Shown piece by piece: positions 1 to 9,564 of a DNA stretch of 64,000 bases. The stretch comes from Immersiella caudata. Taxonomy: Eukaryota > Ascomycota > Sordariomycetes > Sordariales > Lasiosphaeriaceae. The notes below the pieces were generated by a model. It saw only the letters and a program-made list of their open reading frames with translations, was not told the DNA's origin and did no database searches. Location of the stretch: positions 2,914,001 to 2,978,000 of the forward strand of contig JAULSU010000006.1 in the NCBI GenBank assembly GCA_030512335.1, read 5' to 3'. Within the stretch, counting starts at the first letter, position 1. Every line of letters begins with the position of its first letter. The translations under genes and the position numbers were made by a program.

Positions 1-1370
1 CAGCCGAAGGCGACGGCAGCACCGAAGAGAACCTCAAAACGCAAATCTAGCTTAGCTACCGCTTCTTCTGCTGCGGCGCAAGAAGCGGACGGACTTGCAG
101 TGCCCAAGACGCGAGGGCGACGAAAAGCGCGTGAATCGGCCGAGAAGAAGATTGAGGAGGAGGAGGAGGAACCGCAAGACGAGGAACCGCAAGACGAGGC
201 CCCACCACCAAAAAAATCGACAAAATCGGCGCGCGCGAACGGAACACGCGCTGTACAGGCGCGAGCCGAGCCCCAAGAAGAGGATGACCCCCTCTATCTT
301 GTTGCGGGGACACCAGTCGAGAGGAGAGGCGCAAACTCCGAATCACAGCAGATTGCGCTCCCTTTCAGCGATACGCCCATCATCAACAGGAATAAGGAGC
401 TGCGAAAGAAGGGCGGCGCGAGTGGCAGTAGGCGAAGTAGCTTGGGCATGCGCGGGCGGCGGGCGAGTTCGTTGATCGACAATGGGCATAGCGCGCTGCC
501 TCACCGTGAAGTCGACCCATCAGAGTTCTACAAGCATATTTCGGCCGAGGGGCTTAGCGAACCACGACGGATGAAGCAACTTCTGATTTGGTGCGGAGAA
601 AGGGCCCTTAGTGAGAAGCCGCCGCATGGGAGTCATGGATCAAGTGCAGTCTTGGGAGGTAAGAATTTAGCAGTTCCTCTTCCTCTATGCGAAGCTAACG
701 GTGGTCGGGCAGCTCGGGCGATACAAGACCAGCTGCTCAAGGATTTCGGGCAAAGATCGGAGTTTTCGGATTGGTTTTCAAGAGAAGAGGAACCTCAGCG
801 GCCAGTAGTGCTGAAGCCAAATCCGAGAAACATCGAGCACGATGCCAAAATCGCGGAGTTGGAGGCGAGGATCAATAGGTATGTTGCAGCCTTCCAGTCC
901 TGCTTCTCTATAAGACCAGGCTGACCTCAAGAAGGCTCAAAGAGGAAAAGCGTGCGTGGCAAGCTCTCGCGAAGCCGCTCCCTGAAGCAGAGTCTCTCTA
1001 TCCTGATGATAACCCTCGCAAGGCTTCATTGCCCGACAAGTCGTTGTTGGATCCTGAAGAAGCCCAAATCCTCGCATCTTTGACGCATCCAGAATGGTCT
1101 TTCAACGCGTTCAAGCGGCAGACGAGGTCTCGCCTACAGAATCTGCAAGCAGACCTTGAGTTCAAGGTTGATCATCTTGCTGACAGCGTGCACAAGCTCG
1201 ATCAGCGGGTTGTGACAGCTGGGCGTGAGGCCGACCAAGTGCTGGCCGTGAGTGCAGCAAGACTGAAGTTGAGGGATGAGCGGGAGAAGGCGATCGTGGG
1301 GACACGAGAGCTACCGACCATGGAGGTCCTTAGGAGTCTAGGCAGGATATTGCCCGAAGGCGCTGGATGA
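1..1370 (+). CDS. DSN1: Kinetochore protein Dsn1/Mis13 (Mis12 complex), 5'-truncated by the window edge
   Basis: The frame is open from base 1, so the start lies upstream. Joining 1-658, 713-878 and 932-1370 gives 420 visible codons. The introns (659-712 and 879-931) have GT-AG ends; the first is 54 nt and can be read through in frame, but removing it gives the smoother sequence. After a basic and glutamate-rich N-terminal part comes an Arg/Ser segment reading RRSSLGMRGRRASS, the typical phospho-regulated stretch of Dsn1. It is followed by the conserved Mis13 core (EPRRMKQLLIWCGERAL, LEFKVDHLADSVHKLDQRV, MEVLRSLGRILPEG). In the family, Dsn1 is a rod subunit of the Mis12/MIND complex that links the centromere to the Ndc80 complex, and phosphorylation of the Arg/Ser motif by Aurora B relieves autoinhibition. 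The call is confident; only the N-terminus is missing. Confidence 0.93.
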
Positions 1371-1872
1371 TTGAGGCCCTTGGCTGACAGCAAGTTTCCC
1401 AACACGCTGCACTCCAGGGTCCGGCTGCTGCTCCAACTACGAATATAATGATGATGGTATGAGATTTATTTCCCTGTTTTTTTTTGCTGTTGTGAGCGGG
1501 AAGCGAGGATCATGGGCGGGTGGGCAATTCTTATTCACATCTGGCGACGGCGTTTCTTGTAAGCAAGGATGGGGTGGAACTCGAGGCACACGGCGTTGGC
1601 GGCTTATTTCCATCGTCTCTTTTCTCTTGAGCAGAAGGAGAAGGTTGCATGTTGGATGATTCCCCGAGGTTGTACGTCGGGAAGAGTATGATGACCTTTC
1701 CTCGCCTGGTCGATGGCCGACTGTTGTATATAAACTGGTCAGAACCAGCGAAGACTGAAAGGAATGTGTTTCTTTCCCGTCTACAAACCGCGTCTACATT
1801 GAACCGTGTCTATGCTATACAAGCACCGTGACTTTCGTCGATCGTACTACACATACTATACAGCGCCTTGAA
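1371..1872. other. Intergenic, between convergent DSN1 and SDHAF2
   Basis: This holds the 3' flanks of two convergent genes. It has T-rich runs and a TATATAA near 1726 that faces no evident gene. I see no coding sequence. Confidence 0.6.
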
Positions 1873-2587
1873 TTATTGCAAGACAGCCTTCCTCGACTCT
1901 TCCAAGCTAGGCATAAATCCCATGCCTCCTTCCCCCCTCGCCCGCTTCTGCTTCACATGCGCCCTCAGCATCTTCAAAATCTCACTATCCGCCCACCGCG
2001 CCGGCACAGGCCGATACGCAGGCTTAAACGTCCCCACCGTCTGCGCCCATTCCCCCAGCGCCGGTCCTACGCTCGCATCCTTCTCCTTGCCTTCGTGATG
2101 CACACCCGCCGCACCGCCGCCCGTGCAGGGCGGCGCTGCCTCCTGCGTAGCCCAGTAGTAAATATCCCAGTCGTTCTCGTCCAGGAACAAATCGTACTGA
2201 GTCAACAGCTCAGGTGACATCTTTGAGAGATTGGCCGCAGCGAAGGTGGAGAGGAGGAGGTCTGATTCGAGGGTGCCGCGTTTGCGAGATTGGTCTATCT
2301 CTTGGTCAGTATCATGCTGGGAAAGTAGAGAGAGGGGAGTGGGACGTACAGAGCAACCGCGCGCGCGTCGTCTCGGGGGTTTCGCCTGTGCGACGGAGGG
2401 GCTCGATTTTGAACTTGGCGCCTTGGAGCTCGCCGACTTCGAGGTCGCGGCCGGCTTGGTCGGGGTTAACCGGGTCGGACACGAAGGTGCGGGCGTGACG
2501 CGGGGTGAGGAATCTTGCTGTGGCAGGACGGGCGCAGTGTTGGAGGATGCGGCGAGTTACCGGGCGGAGGGCTTGGAGGGGGGTCAT
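1873..2587 (-). CDS. SDH5: Succinate dehydrogenase assembly factor 2, mitochondrial (Sdh5/SdhAF2)
   Basis: Two exons (2587-2350 and 2294-1873; intron 2295-2349) encode 219 residues. The first ~40 residues are Arg/Ala/Thr-rich without acidic residues until about residue 38, as in a mitochondrial presequence. The core has the flavinylation motif region (RARLLYQSRKRG then TLESDLLL) and the family signature LDENDWDIYYWATQ. SdhAF2/SdhE proteins promote covalent attachment of FAD to the flavoprotein subunit of respiratory complex II in the matrix. The splice joins a T to AC to make the Tyr of the RLLYQSRKRG motif, which confirms the intron. A Gly/Ala/Pro-rich insertion follows the WATQ motif, and the C-terminal tail is longer than in yeast. 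Neighbours are unrelated. Confidence 0.93.
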
Positions 2588-3179
2588 TGTGGCGTTTCGG
2601 CAACTTGGGAGGGTTGGGAAACGGGACTGAGGCCAAGGCCTCTCTGTAAGGTAGGTAGCGTGGAGACGGGAAATATAAGTTGTCGCGGAGGCGAATCGTC
2701 TAGCTTGGGGAGCAGTCGTGGTGTATTCTATGATGTCGAGGATTTGTCGGGATCGGAAGCCGCGTGCAGGGTGCAGTCCGCTAAAGCTTGGCAGACTTAG
2801 CTATGCCGAGGCCGAAAATTCCTGGCCGGATGCCCGGCTCCGGATTGATCCCACCCTGTGAGAGCTATAGAACGTCACTACACACAGTTCAACCGTCAAA
2901 GAATCATTATTGGAAATCGAGATTTTCGAGACTACTTTCAACGCCACGGCTAGTCACGCCAGTCTAAACATGTCCAATACAACCACAGCTCCTTGCAGCC
3001 AGCAGCGATCAAGTACAAATCATACCCTTTTGGCCAGTATATAAACCATATTCAGTACACCGGAGATATCCGTCATAATGCCATGCTCGCCTGCGTTGCG
3101 TCAATTGTCAAGACCCCCATGCAAGAGCTCGCAAAACTCCCGTCCCCCCCCAAAAAAGCCATCCGTCCAGTCTGCCATA
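2588..3179. other. Intergenic: SDHAF2 upstream region and ERV25 3' flank
   Basis: The GC-rich part next to 2587 is the SDHAF2 promoter and leader; the part near 3000-3179 is the 3' flank of ERV25. I see no supported gene. Confidence 0.55.
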
Positions 3180-4000
3180 TTAAATAAGGTGCTTTGATCT
3201 GCGATTGGTTAGATTTAGGAGGACGACACGCTGGACGAGAGGGAACCCACCTAAAGTAAGCCCTCAGGTACATAATCTGCCACGCCCAAAGCGCGATCAG
3301 GAGGAAAGTGGTCATGAATCCAAACCACTTGACGCGCGTGTTGGTGCTCTCGTTGGTATCGCGAAGCTTCTGCTCGCGGATGCGGAGGTACTCCATCTCG
3401 CTGACCACCTCGGCGACCATCTCCTCGATGCGGCGCAATTCTGTCTCGACCGGCTTGAGCTTCTCGGTAGCTTGGATCGCGGACCAGTCCTTGGCGTCGG
3501 CACCGATATCAATGTCGAGCTCGACGTGGCGATGAGGATGGTCGACGTATTTTGCTGACACTGTTAGTCCCATCCACGACTGTGCATGTTCCTGACGGTC
3601 AACCTACAGCCAGTCAGGTAGTTCTCAAAGCACACATCGAAAGCGGCGTCAGCGTGCGAGGTGAAGACTGTGCGCTGCTCGCCCACGATGTCCTTGGGCT
3701 TGCCGTACTCGTTCCCTGCGGCGTCGGTAATCTGTCCTCGTCGCGTTAGTCAGATCGCAAACCCTCAGCTATTCCTCCGATCCAGGAAGCACGTACGTGC
3801 ATATCGACTCGCATTCCATCTTCTCGGTGCCCATCAACGGTCGCTGTTACCACGACCAGGGTGTCCTTGCCGACAAAGTTTCGTATGCATCGCTGTGAGT
3901 TCTTGTTGTGCGTGGAGAGCGCCTCGAGGTCGAACTTGAGGGCCTGTGTGCCGGCAGCGAGCAGCAGCAAGCTGCAAAGGAGCGATCGCGCCCGTGCCAT
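3180..4000 (-). CDS. ERV25: p24-family cargo receptor Erv25 (emp24/gp25L, GOLD domain)
   Basis: Four exons (4000-3797, 3731-3608, 3554-3251, 3198-3180) encode 216 residues; the three introns are 65, 53 and 52 nt. The protein starts with a signal peptide of about 20 residues (MARARSLLCSLLLLAAGTQA). A GOLD domain follows with the p24 Cys pair (QRCIRNFV and FDVCFENY), then a coiled-coil region around EMEYLRIREQKLRDTNESTN. One transmembrane helix (WFGFMTTFLLIALWAWQIMYL) leads to a short cytosolic tail ending YFRSKHLI. p24 proteins form heteromeric complexes (Emp24-Erv25-Erp) that cycle between ER and Golgi in COPII/COPI vesicles, and the tail carries the coat-binding aromatic and basic residues. 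The 19-nt last exon supplies the tail codons. The gene is divergent from the U1-C gene across 443 bp. Confidence 0.95.
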
Positions 4001-4443
4001 GGTTGTTGTGATGTGAACGACAACAGCGAGCGTAGGTTGTGGTGGTTGGCGAAACTCGGGAGAAGCGAACACCCAGCTGCGCTCAATTCAATTCCCACGA
4101 AAGGGAAATCTGTCGCCTTCTGCTTGGTTAGTGCAAGGGGTCGGCTTCGTCAGTGGCCAATCAACTGCCGCAAGCTTGGCTCCATTCTAGCCAGTAGCCT
4201 CGCAGACTGCCCCACCCAGCAGCACGGACTCCAACTGATTGCCTTCAGCCTCGCAACTCTTTCTGGATCCTCAACTCTTTTCGCGCTCACCACCGCATCG
4301 CATCGCGAGACTTGATCCCACCACCTCTTAAGAACCGCGCCAGCCGCACATGTTCAACACATCCCCATGAGAATCAAACCGGAATTCATACTAGTTTTGA
4401 CAACACTCTCGTTGTGCGCATCGATAACAGAGCAAAGACGAAA
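4001..4443. other. Shared divergent promoter region of ERV25 and U1-C genes
   Basis: The stretch separates two divergent start codons and must hold both promoters and leaders. It is pyrimidine-rich toward the U1-C start. I see no clear TATA box or coding sequence. Confidence 0.6.
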
Positions 4444-5206
4444 ATGCCGAAGTGTGCGTTCTCCCCTTGTCCCCTCCGCAACCCAAGTCGCGTGTGGCTA
4501 ACCCTCCCGCCCAGTCTTTTGCGACTACTGCGATGTTTACCTCACGCACGATTCGATGAGCGTGAGGAAAGCCCACAACAGCGGCCGCAACCACCTGCGC
4601 AACGTCGTAGACTATTACCAACGTAAGTCGCCATCTGCTCTGCAGCACTTTCACCACCGCCGTCCCAACAACTTCCATCATCCTCGCCGCTTCGCCGCCA
4701 ACAACCACCGCAACACCTACTCACACCTCCTTGCAGAAATCGGCCACGAAAAAGCCCAATCCGTCATCGACTCCATCACCTCCTCCTACGCCGCCGAGGG
4801 CCAAGCCCACGCCAACCCCATGCTCCCTCAAAACCAACCCGGCGGTATCGCCCCCGGCCTCGGCCCCATGCCTGGGCCCAGCGGCATGCCCTTTCCGCCT
4901 CCCGGCGCCCCGGGTGCACCGCCGTTCCCGTTCCCGATCCCAGGCATGCCATTCCCGCCCCCCGGCGCGCCACCCTTCATGCCGCCTGGACCTGGTGGCC
5001 GCGGTGTCCCGCCCATGCCGCCTTTCCCCGGGATGCCTGTGCCTGGAGCCGCGGGTGCACCTCCGCCATTTCCCCCACCGCCAGGAGGACTGCCGTTCCC
5101 GCCTCCAGGGGGTGCGTTCCCCTTTCCGCCGCCTATGCCGGGTACGCAGGGGTTCCCGCCTATGCCGTCATTTGGAGGACCACCTGGAAGTGGGGAGAAG
5201 AGATGA
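4444..5206 (+). CDS. YHC1: U1 small nuclear ribonucleoprotein C (U1-C)
   Basis: Three exons (4444-4453, 4515-4622, 4737-5206) encode 195 residues. The first coding exon is only 10 nt; joining its last T to the acceptor at 4515 creates the start [20 protein letters not shown]. This is the U1-C C2H2-type zinc finger, with Cys at residues 6 and 9 and His in the THDS and AHNSGRNH segments. The middle part is NVVDYYQQIGHEKAQSVID, typical of the family. The C-terminal two thirds are a low-complexity Pro/Gly/Met/Phe tail of repeated PFPPPG/GMPFPPPG units. U1-C stabilises pairing of U1 snRNA with the 5' splice site during spliceosome commitment. The gene is certain; the tail length is lineage-specific. 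Confidence 0.95.
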
Positions 5207-6219
5207 GGGGGGTTCCATAATGCTGTGGGGATGGTTACGCTGCGCTGTATAAATCTGGGAGGTGAGGTTAGGGAAAAGGCGCATGGAAGGCGTTGGACTG
5301 TTTTAGGCGAGGGTTTGTTCCGAGGTCGCGAGAGCGGGAAAACAGCAATGCGTCTCAAGCATAATTAAGTCTGTTGATGGCGTCTTGCAGCGCTGGTAGA
5401 TTTGGTACAGGCACTATCGACCAGCTTCTCTGAGATGGCCAGTTCCATGCTCGGTGGACAAGGTATTTCTGCACCACACAAGTTGAGAAAGCGAATCAAA
5501 GCGTCCGATCTTGCTTGCTCCTATCGTGGTATCATCATAAAAGCCATGAGTTACATACAAGCAACAGCTCTATCTTTAAAAAGGTACACAGGCTATGTAG
5601 GTAGCGCCCCCTGGCTTTGATAACCCCACCTGTAACTCCTTCAATAGGGTCCCATCCGTCACCCAGCGCTGTATTCGTGCCATAGCCGTAAACTGAAGGA
5701 AAAATAAACCGTTTCGCAAAGTCTAGCCTTCCTTCCGCCACAGAAGCAGTTTCCTTTCCGTAACTCCGAGATCTCTCTCAAATTCGCTTTGACGGGCAGA
5801 GAGGAGAAATAACAATTGAACGCTTGCCTGTGTCCTGGTGTTAAAATGAAAAAAAACGCCCCATCCAAGCATCACGTCATAAGATGGTATAATGGGCTAT
5901 ATCGATGAGGAGCTAGGCCGTGAGAGTATTTTCGTGACGTGTCGTGTCGTGAGTGAGTGAGTGGGATTTGCAAATGCTAGACTTGGTGGCAAGATCGTTG
6001 GTGGCGGTTGTGCTGGTTGGTTTGGTTATGATATGTCGAGAGGGCGGTCCGTTGGTTCCTCCCGAAAGAAAATATCAACTAGAAGAGCCATAAAATTGCT
6101 TCGGTTTGTTCCTTTCCTCATGCATTCGATGCGTGTCCGAAGTTGTCGGTCGTGAAAATAAACACGCTCGAGTCATCAGTCGTGACAGGTCCCAATACTG
6201 AAATTCTCCTCCAATGTAG
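5207..6219. other. Intergenic between convergent genes
   Basis: This holds the 3' flanks of the U1-C gene and of the 1,114-residue gene. It is less GC-rich than the genes and has a short stuttering tract at about 5938-5962 (GTGTC then GAGT units). I see no gene. Confidence 0.6.
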
Positions 6220-9200
6220 TTAAACATGCATGTGCTGCTGCTCGAACGCCTCCCGGTAACTGTTCCTCCGAATCACGTCGCCGACACCATCCCTAACCTC
6301 TCGTGGGCTGCTGATCATCCTCCGGAGCTCCTGAGTCCGCTTCTCCCGGCGGCGCTCACTCATCCGGCGCGGGATGTTGATCCTATTGCTTAGGGCAGGC
6401 AGGAGGCCACTACGCCTGAACGAATCAGCCGAGCTCTTCGGTGACCGCCAGAACCTGAACTGCCGTGCACGGAGTGCGCTGTCGCCTGGTGCCGTGTACG
6501 GCCGTCCGCCGTTTATAGGGAGACGGGGCATCGACTCGAGGCTCTTCCGAAACTTCATGACGCGCAAATTGCCGCTGGGGGTACGACGGATAGTCCGACG
6601 ATCAGCATCTCGGGCTTCGTACTCGTAATCGTCGCGGGCTGGCAGGATAGCGAACGTCCTCTTCATGCGGGCACTCAAGCTTCGACGTGGTTGCCCTGGG
6701 CGGTTGTCAATTCGCGGATACTTGTAAATTCGCCCACCAGACGTCTCCTCAGCCCAGTCGTCGTCCTCAGACTCGGAGGCTGAGTCGTCAGCGTAGGCTG
6801 GCCGCCAGAATGGGTGGAGCCGGGTTTCGTCGGCAGGTGCATCGTCCGTGAATGAATGCCGTCTCAAGCCTGACCGGTCCCCATCATCCCAATCGCTCTT
6901 CCTGGAACTCCTGGAAAGAGAGAATGTCCTTTTCAACAGCCCTGCAGGGCGAGCCGGAGAAGGGCCATATTCGGAATCGCGGCGACCGCGGCCGCGACTC
7001 AATGTCCGTTGCAGGAGCGATGGTCGCCGTTTCGGCTTCTCGTCCAAGTCATAGAAGTTACCCAGTTGCTTCTGTTTCTCCACCGCGGGTGTCAGCCCAG
7101 ATGGTGTTGCGGGAATGAAGTTGATAGCTGGAGGCGCTGATGGAGGCTCCGGGGGTGCCCTCGGATTCCTCAAGGGCGAATCTACGTCGTTCATGGACAT
7201 CGCTTGTGGCGGCGTAACGGGAATTTTCTCCTCCACGTCGCTGGTTCGGATTCTGGGCGTCTCCGGCTCCAAAGATTTGTGGCGCTCGAGGGAAGAGCTC
7301 TCGGATGGCTTATTCGAGTGGTCCACAACCAAAACAGATTTATTCTGGTGTGGGTAGATGTTGACCGCCAACGCCTCGGATACCTCCGCATGAGATGTGC
7401 CAGTAGTGTCCACTGAGGCCTGCGAGAAAGGTGTGTTTTGCACGGATAAGCGCTTTCCAAAGAAAGGATCTCCATATCGGTCCACGTGGAGTCTGTGCTC
7501 ATCATCGTGGGTGTCGTGAGACTCAGGATATGTTGTGGAATGCCTAGCTTCCTCGGATTTTTTCGATCCTAGTGACGTAGCACGACGGATCAGAATTTCG
7601 GGTCTCAGCAGCTCGCCTTGAGACGAGGGTTGTGTTGTCGGAACATTGCGGGTCGTCTCATCTTTTCTCTCAGTTCTCTCGTCCTGCCCGGCATTCGGAC
7701 GTTTCACGTCCAGTTTCTCCAACACCAAGTTCACCCCTTGCAGGCCTTGTTGCGCCTGGAAAGCGTTATGAGCCCTGAGACTCTCCGCCGTAAGGGAGCC
7801 TGTCCTCGATACGTTCCGGCTGGTCGGCGCCGACAGTGAAGACGATCGGGTCGGTATGGTAGGGGGAAAGTCCATCGTCCTTTGATCACCCGGACGGGAG
7901 CCATCGGACTCGGACATTGTCCTACTTCGGCGAGAGGGCCTGTCGGTTAGAGTAACCGGCTCCCGACTTCTAGATACTTGTGACACCTGAGCGGATGCAA
8001 GGCTTTGGCTCCGCTTTGACCTCCTACTGCTTGTCGACCTCAGAGACGGCTCCTTGCTGCTCGACTTGACCGACGACTTCCTCTCTGGAACAATGACAAC
8101 AGGTATTCCGCCATTTCTTCGCACCTCTCGCCGGGCCTTGCGGCTGGAGATCGTGTTGACCGTGCCATTGGACACCACGCTATCGCGCGGGATCTCACGC
8201 TGAGCCTCCCGCTTGGCCTCCCGCTGAACATCGTGCCGAACCTCTGCGATCTTCGGTTTTGACGGACGCTTCCGTGGAGCGTTGTCGAGATGTGCTGAAA
8301 TCGATGTGGCGGCTGAGCTGGTTGGAGAGAGGTCAGAACGTGAATCACGCAATCCCATTTGTTTCCTGACGTGGCGTAACGTCTTCCGCCGCTGAGGCGC
8401 ATTTTCAACAAGAATCGCTTCCACTATCGTTGAGGCCGTTGACCTGGTAGACATGATCGAGGAGCGCTTGAAATCGCTGCTGATTGATGACTCCGACTGG
8501 GAGGGTGCTGTTTGCGTCATGGGAAATCGATCGGAGACGACTCTGCGCGCCGGGTAGACGATCGGACTCTCCTGCAAGGACATGGATCGTAATGCCTTGG
8601 TGGCATTTGTGGGCGTCACTTGCAAGTCTTCCACCACCTCCTCCTTGTGCCCGTTTATCGGGGCGACGGGTCGGCGTTTCTTGACCGTGACATTCCTTTC
8701 GAGGTTATAATCCCATTCCTGCTCCACCTCACTCCCTGAGCCCCCGCCGTTTACCCACTCTCCATCAAACACGTTAAACTCTTTTGCCGTCCTTGGTGTT
8801 ATCTCACCACCTGGGCTGGATTCCAGCCCAAGACCCAATCCCACAGCGCGTGGCACAGACATTTTGTCGCCGTTTATTTGGCGAACTGTGCTCTGTGACG
8901 TTTTAGCGGAAGGTGGTAAAGCACGCAGCGTGGACCTCCCATCATCCTCATCCTCATCCTCAGAAGACAACGGGTTCTCCGGGGCTGTCCTGAACGACTC
9001 TGTCCTCGAATCAACGGTCACTTTTGACGGGATACGGTCGCTTACAAGCGGCCGAGGCTTAGCGTGACGGGCAGCGGGTCCAGGAGGAGTTCTGTCAGGA
9101 GTCAGATTAGGTGTAGGCGGGGTTTGTTGGTTCGTCGGGGTAGTCGGGTCGCGCGACTGGACGTTCTCCGAGCTTTGTAGGGGACTAGCAACATACGTCG

Positions 9201-9564
9201 GACTCGAGGTATTGTTGACCGAGCGGCTCGACGAAGACTTCCGGGAATGAGCTGGTGGAGTTGGGGGAGGTTCGGGGCCGCTGGCTACCCGCCTCGATTG
9301 CCGGCGCAGCGAAGGACTCGAGTCCTGCAAGCTCGAGCTCCGCGACAACAGCGTGTCGACCTCCAACCCATATGTTCGCGGTGTTGACCTCTGCACATCG
9401 TGCGCCACTCCGCCCGGATAGACTTCTCTTTTTGGATGCGGAAGAACCTTGTGCTTCTTGAACATGCGCGGCTGGTCTCCCAGGACATACTCGCCCTGGG
9501 AGGTGCCACTGTTGGGCAGCACCGGCCTGAGTTCAGCGCCTGCCGCCATTGGTAGCGACGGCAT
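6220..9564 (-). CDS. Large disordered basic protein of unknown function (1,114 aa)
   Basis: One uninterrupted reading frame of 3.3 kb. I place the start at the ATG at 9564 (MPSLPMAAGAEL), because the more upstream start in the frame is a TTG codon at 9579. The protein is low-complexity Ser/Arg/Pro/Thr over most of its length, with an acidic cluster DEDEDD encoded near 8950, many RRS/RxxS motifs resembling basophilic-kinase sites, and no signal peptide or membrane segment. The last ~300 residues are more ordered and very basic (segments such as LKRTFSLSRSSRKSDWDDGD and INIPRRMSERRREKR) and could be the conserved functional part. I do not recognise a named family. A role as a phosphorylated scaffold or nucleic-acid-associated protein is speculative. 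Length, lack of stops and good codon bias make it a real gene. Confidence 0.85.
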   Translation of the reverse strand: MPSLPMAAGAELRPVLPNSGTSQGEYVLGDQPRMFKKHKVLPHPKREVYPGGVAHDVQRSTPRTYGLEVDTLLSRSSSLQDSSPSLRRQSRRVASGPEPPPTPPAHSRKSSSSRSVNNTSSPTYVASPLQSSENVQSRDPTTPTNQQTPPTPNLTPDRTPPGPAARHAKPRPLVSDRIPSKVTVDSRTESFRTAPENPLSSEDEDEDDGRSTLRALPPSAKTSQSTVRQINGDKMSVPRAVGLGLGLESSPGGEITPRTAKEFNVFDGEWVNGGGSGSEVEQEWDYNLERNVTVKKRRPVAPINGHKEEVVEDLQVTPTNATKALRSMSLQESPIVYPARRVVSDRFPMTQTAPSQSESSISSDFKRSSIMSTRSTASTIVEAILVENAPQRRKTLRHVRKQMGLRDSRSDLSPTSSAATSISAHLDNAPRKRPSKPKIAEVRHDVQREAKREAQREIPRDSVVSNGTVNTISSRKARREVRRNGGIPVVIVPERKSSVKSSSKEPSLRSTSSRRSKRSQSLASAQVSQVSRSREPVTLTDRPSRRSRTMSESDGSRPGDQRTMDFPPTIPTRSSSLSAPTSRNVSRTGSLTAESLRAHNAFQAQQGLQGVNLVLEKLDVKRPNAGQDERTERKDETTRNVPTTQPSSQGELLRPEILIRRATSLGSKKSEEARHSTTYPESHDTHDDEHRLHVDRYGDPFFGKRLSVQNTPFSQASVDTTGTSHAEVSEALAVNIYPHQNKSVLVVDHSNKPSESSSLERHKSLEPETPRIRTSDVEEKIPVTPPQAMSMNDVDSPLRNPRAPPEPPSAPPAINFIPATPSGLTPAVEKQKQLGNFYDLDEKPKRRPSLLQRTLSRGRGRRDSEYGPSPARPAGLLKRTFSLSRSSRKSDWDDGDRSGLRRHSFTDDAPADETRLHPFWRPAYADDSASESEDDDWAEETSGGRIYKYPRIDNRPGQPRRSLSARMKRTFAILPARDDYEYEARDADRRTIRRTPSGNLRVMKFRKSLESMPRLPINGGRPYTAPGDSALRARQFRFWRSPKSSADSFRRSGLLPALSNRINIPRRMSERRREKRTQELRRMISSPREVRDGVGDVIRRNSYREAFEQQHMHV

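Noticed and set aside
4828..5358. Gly-rich minus-strand frame of 176 codons
   Set aside because: Mirror of the Pro-rich tail of U1-C; not independent coding.
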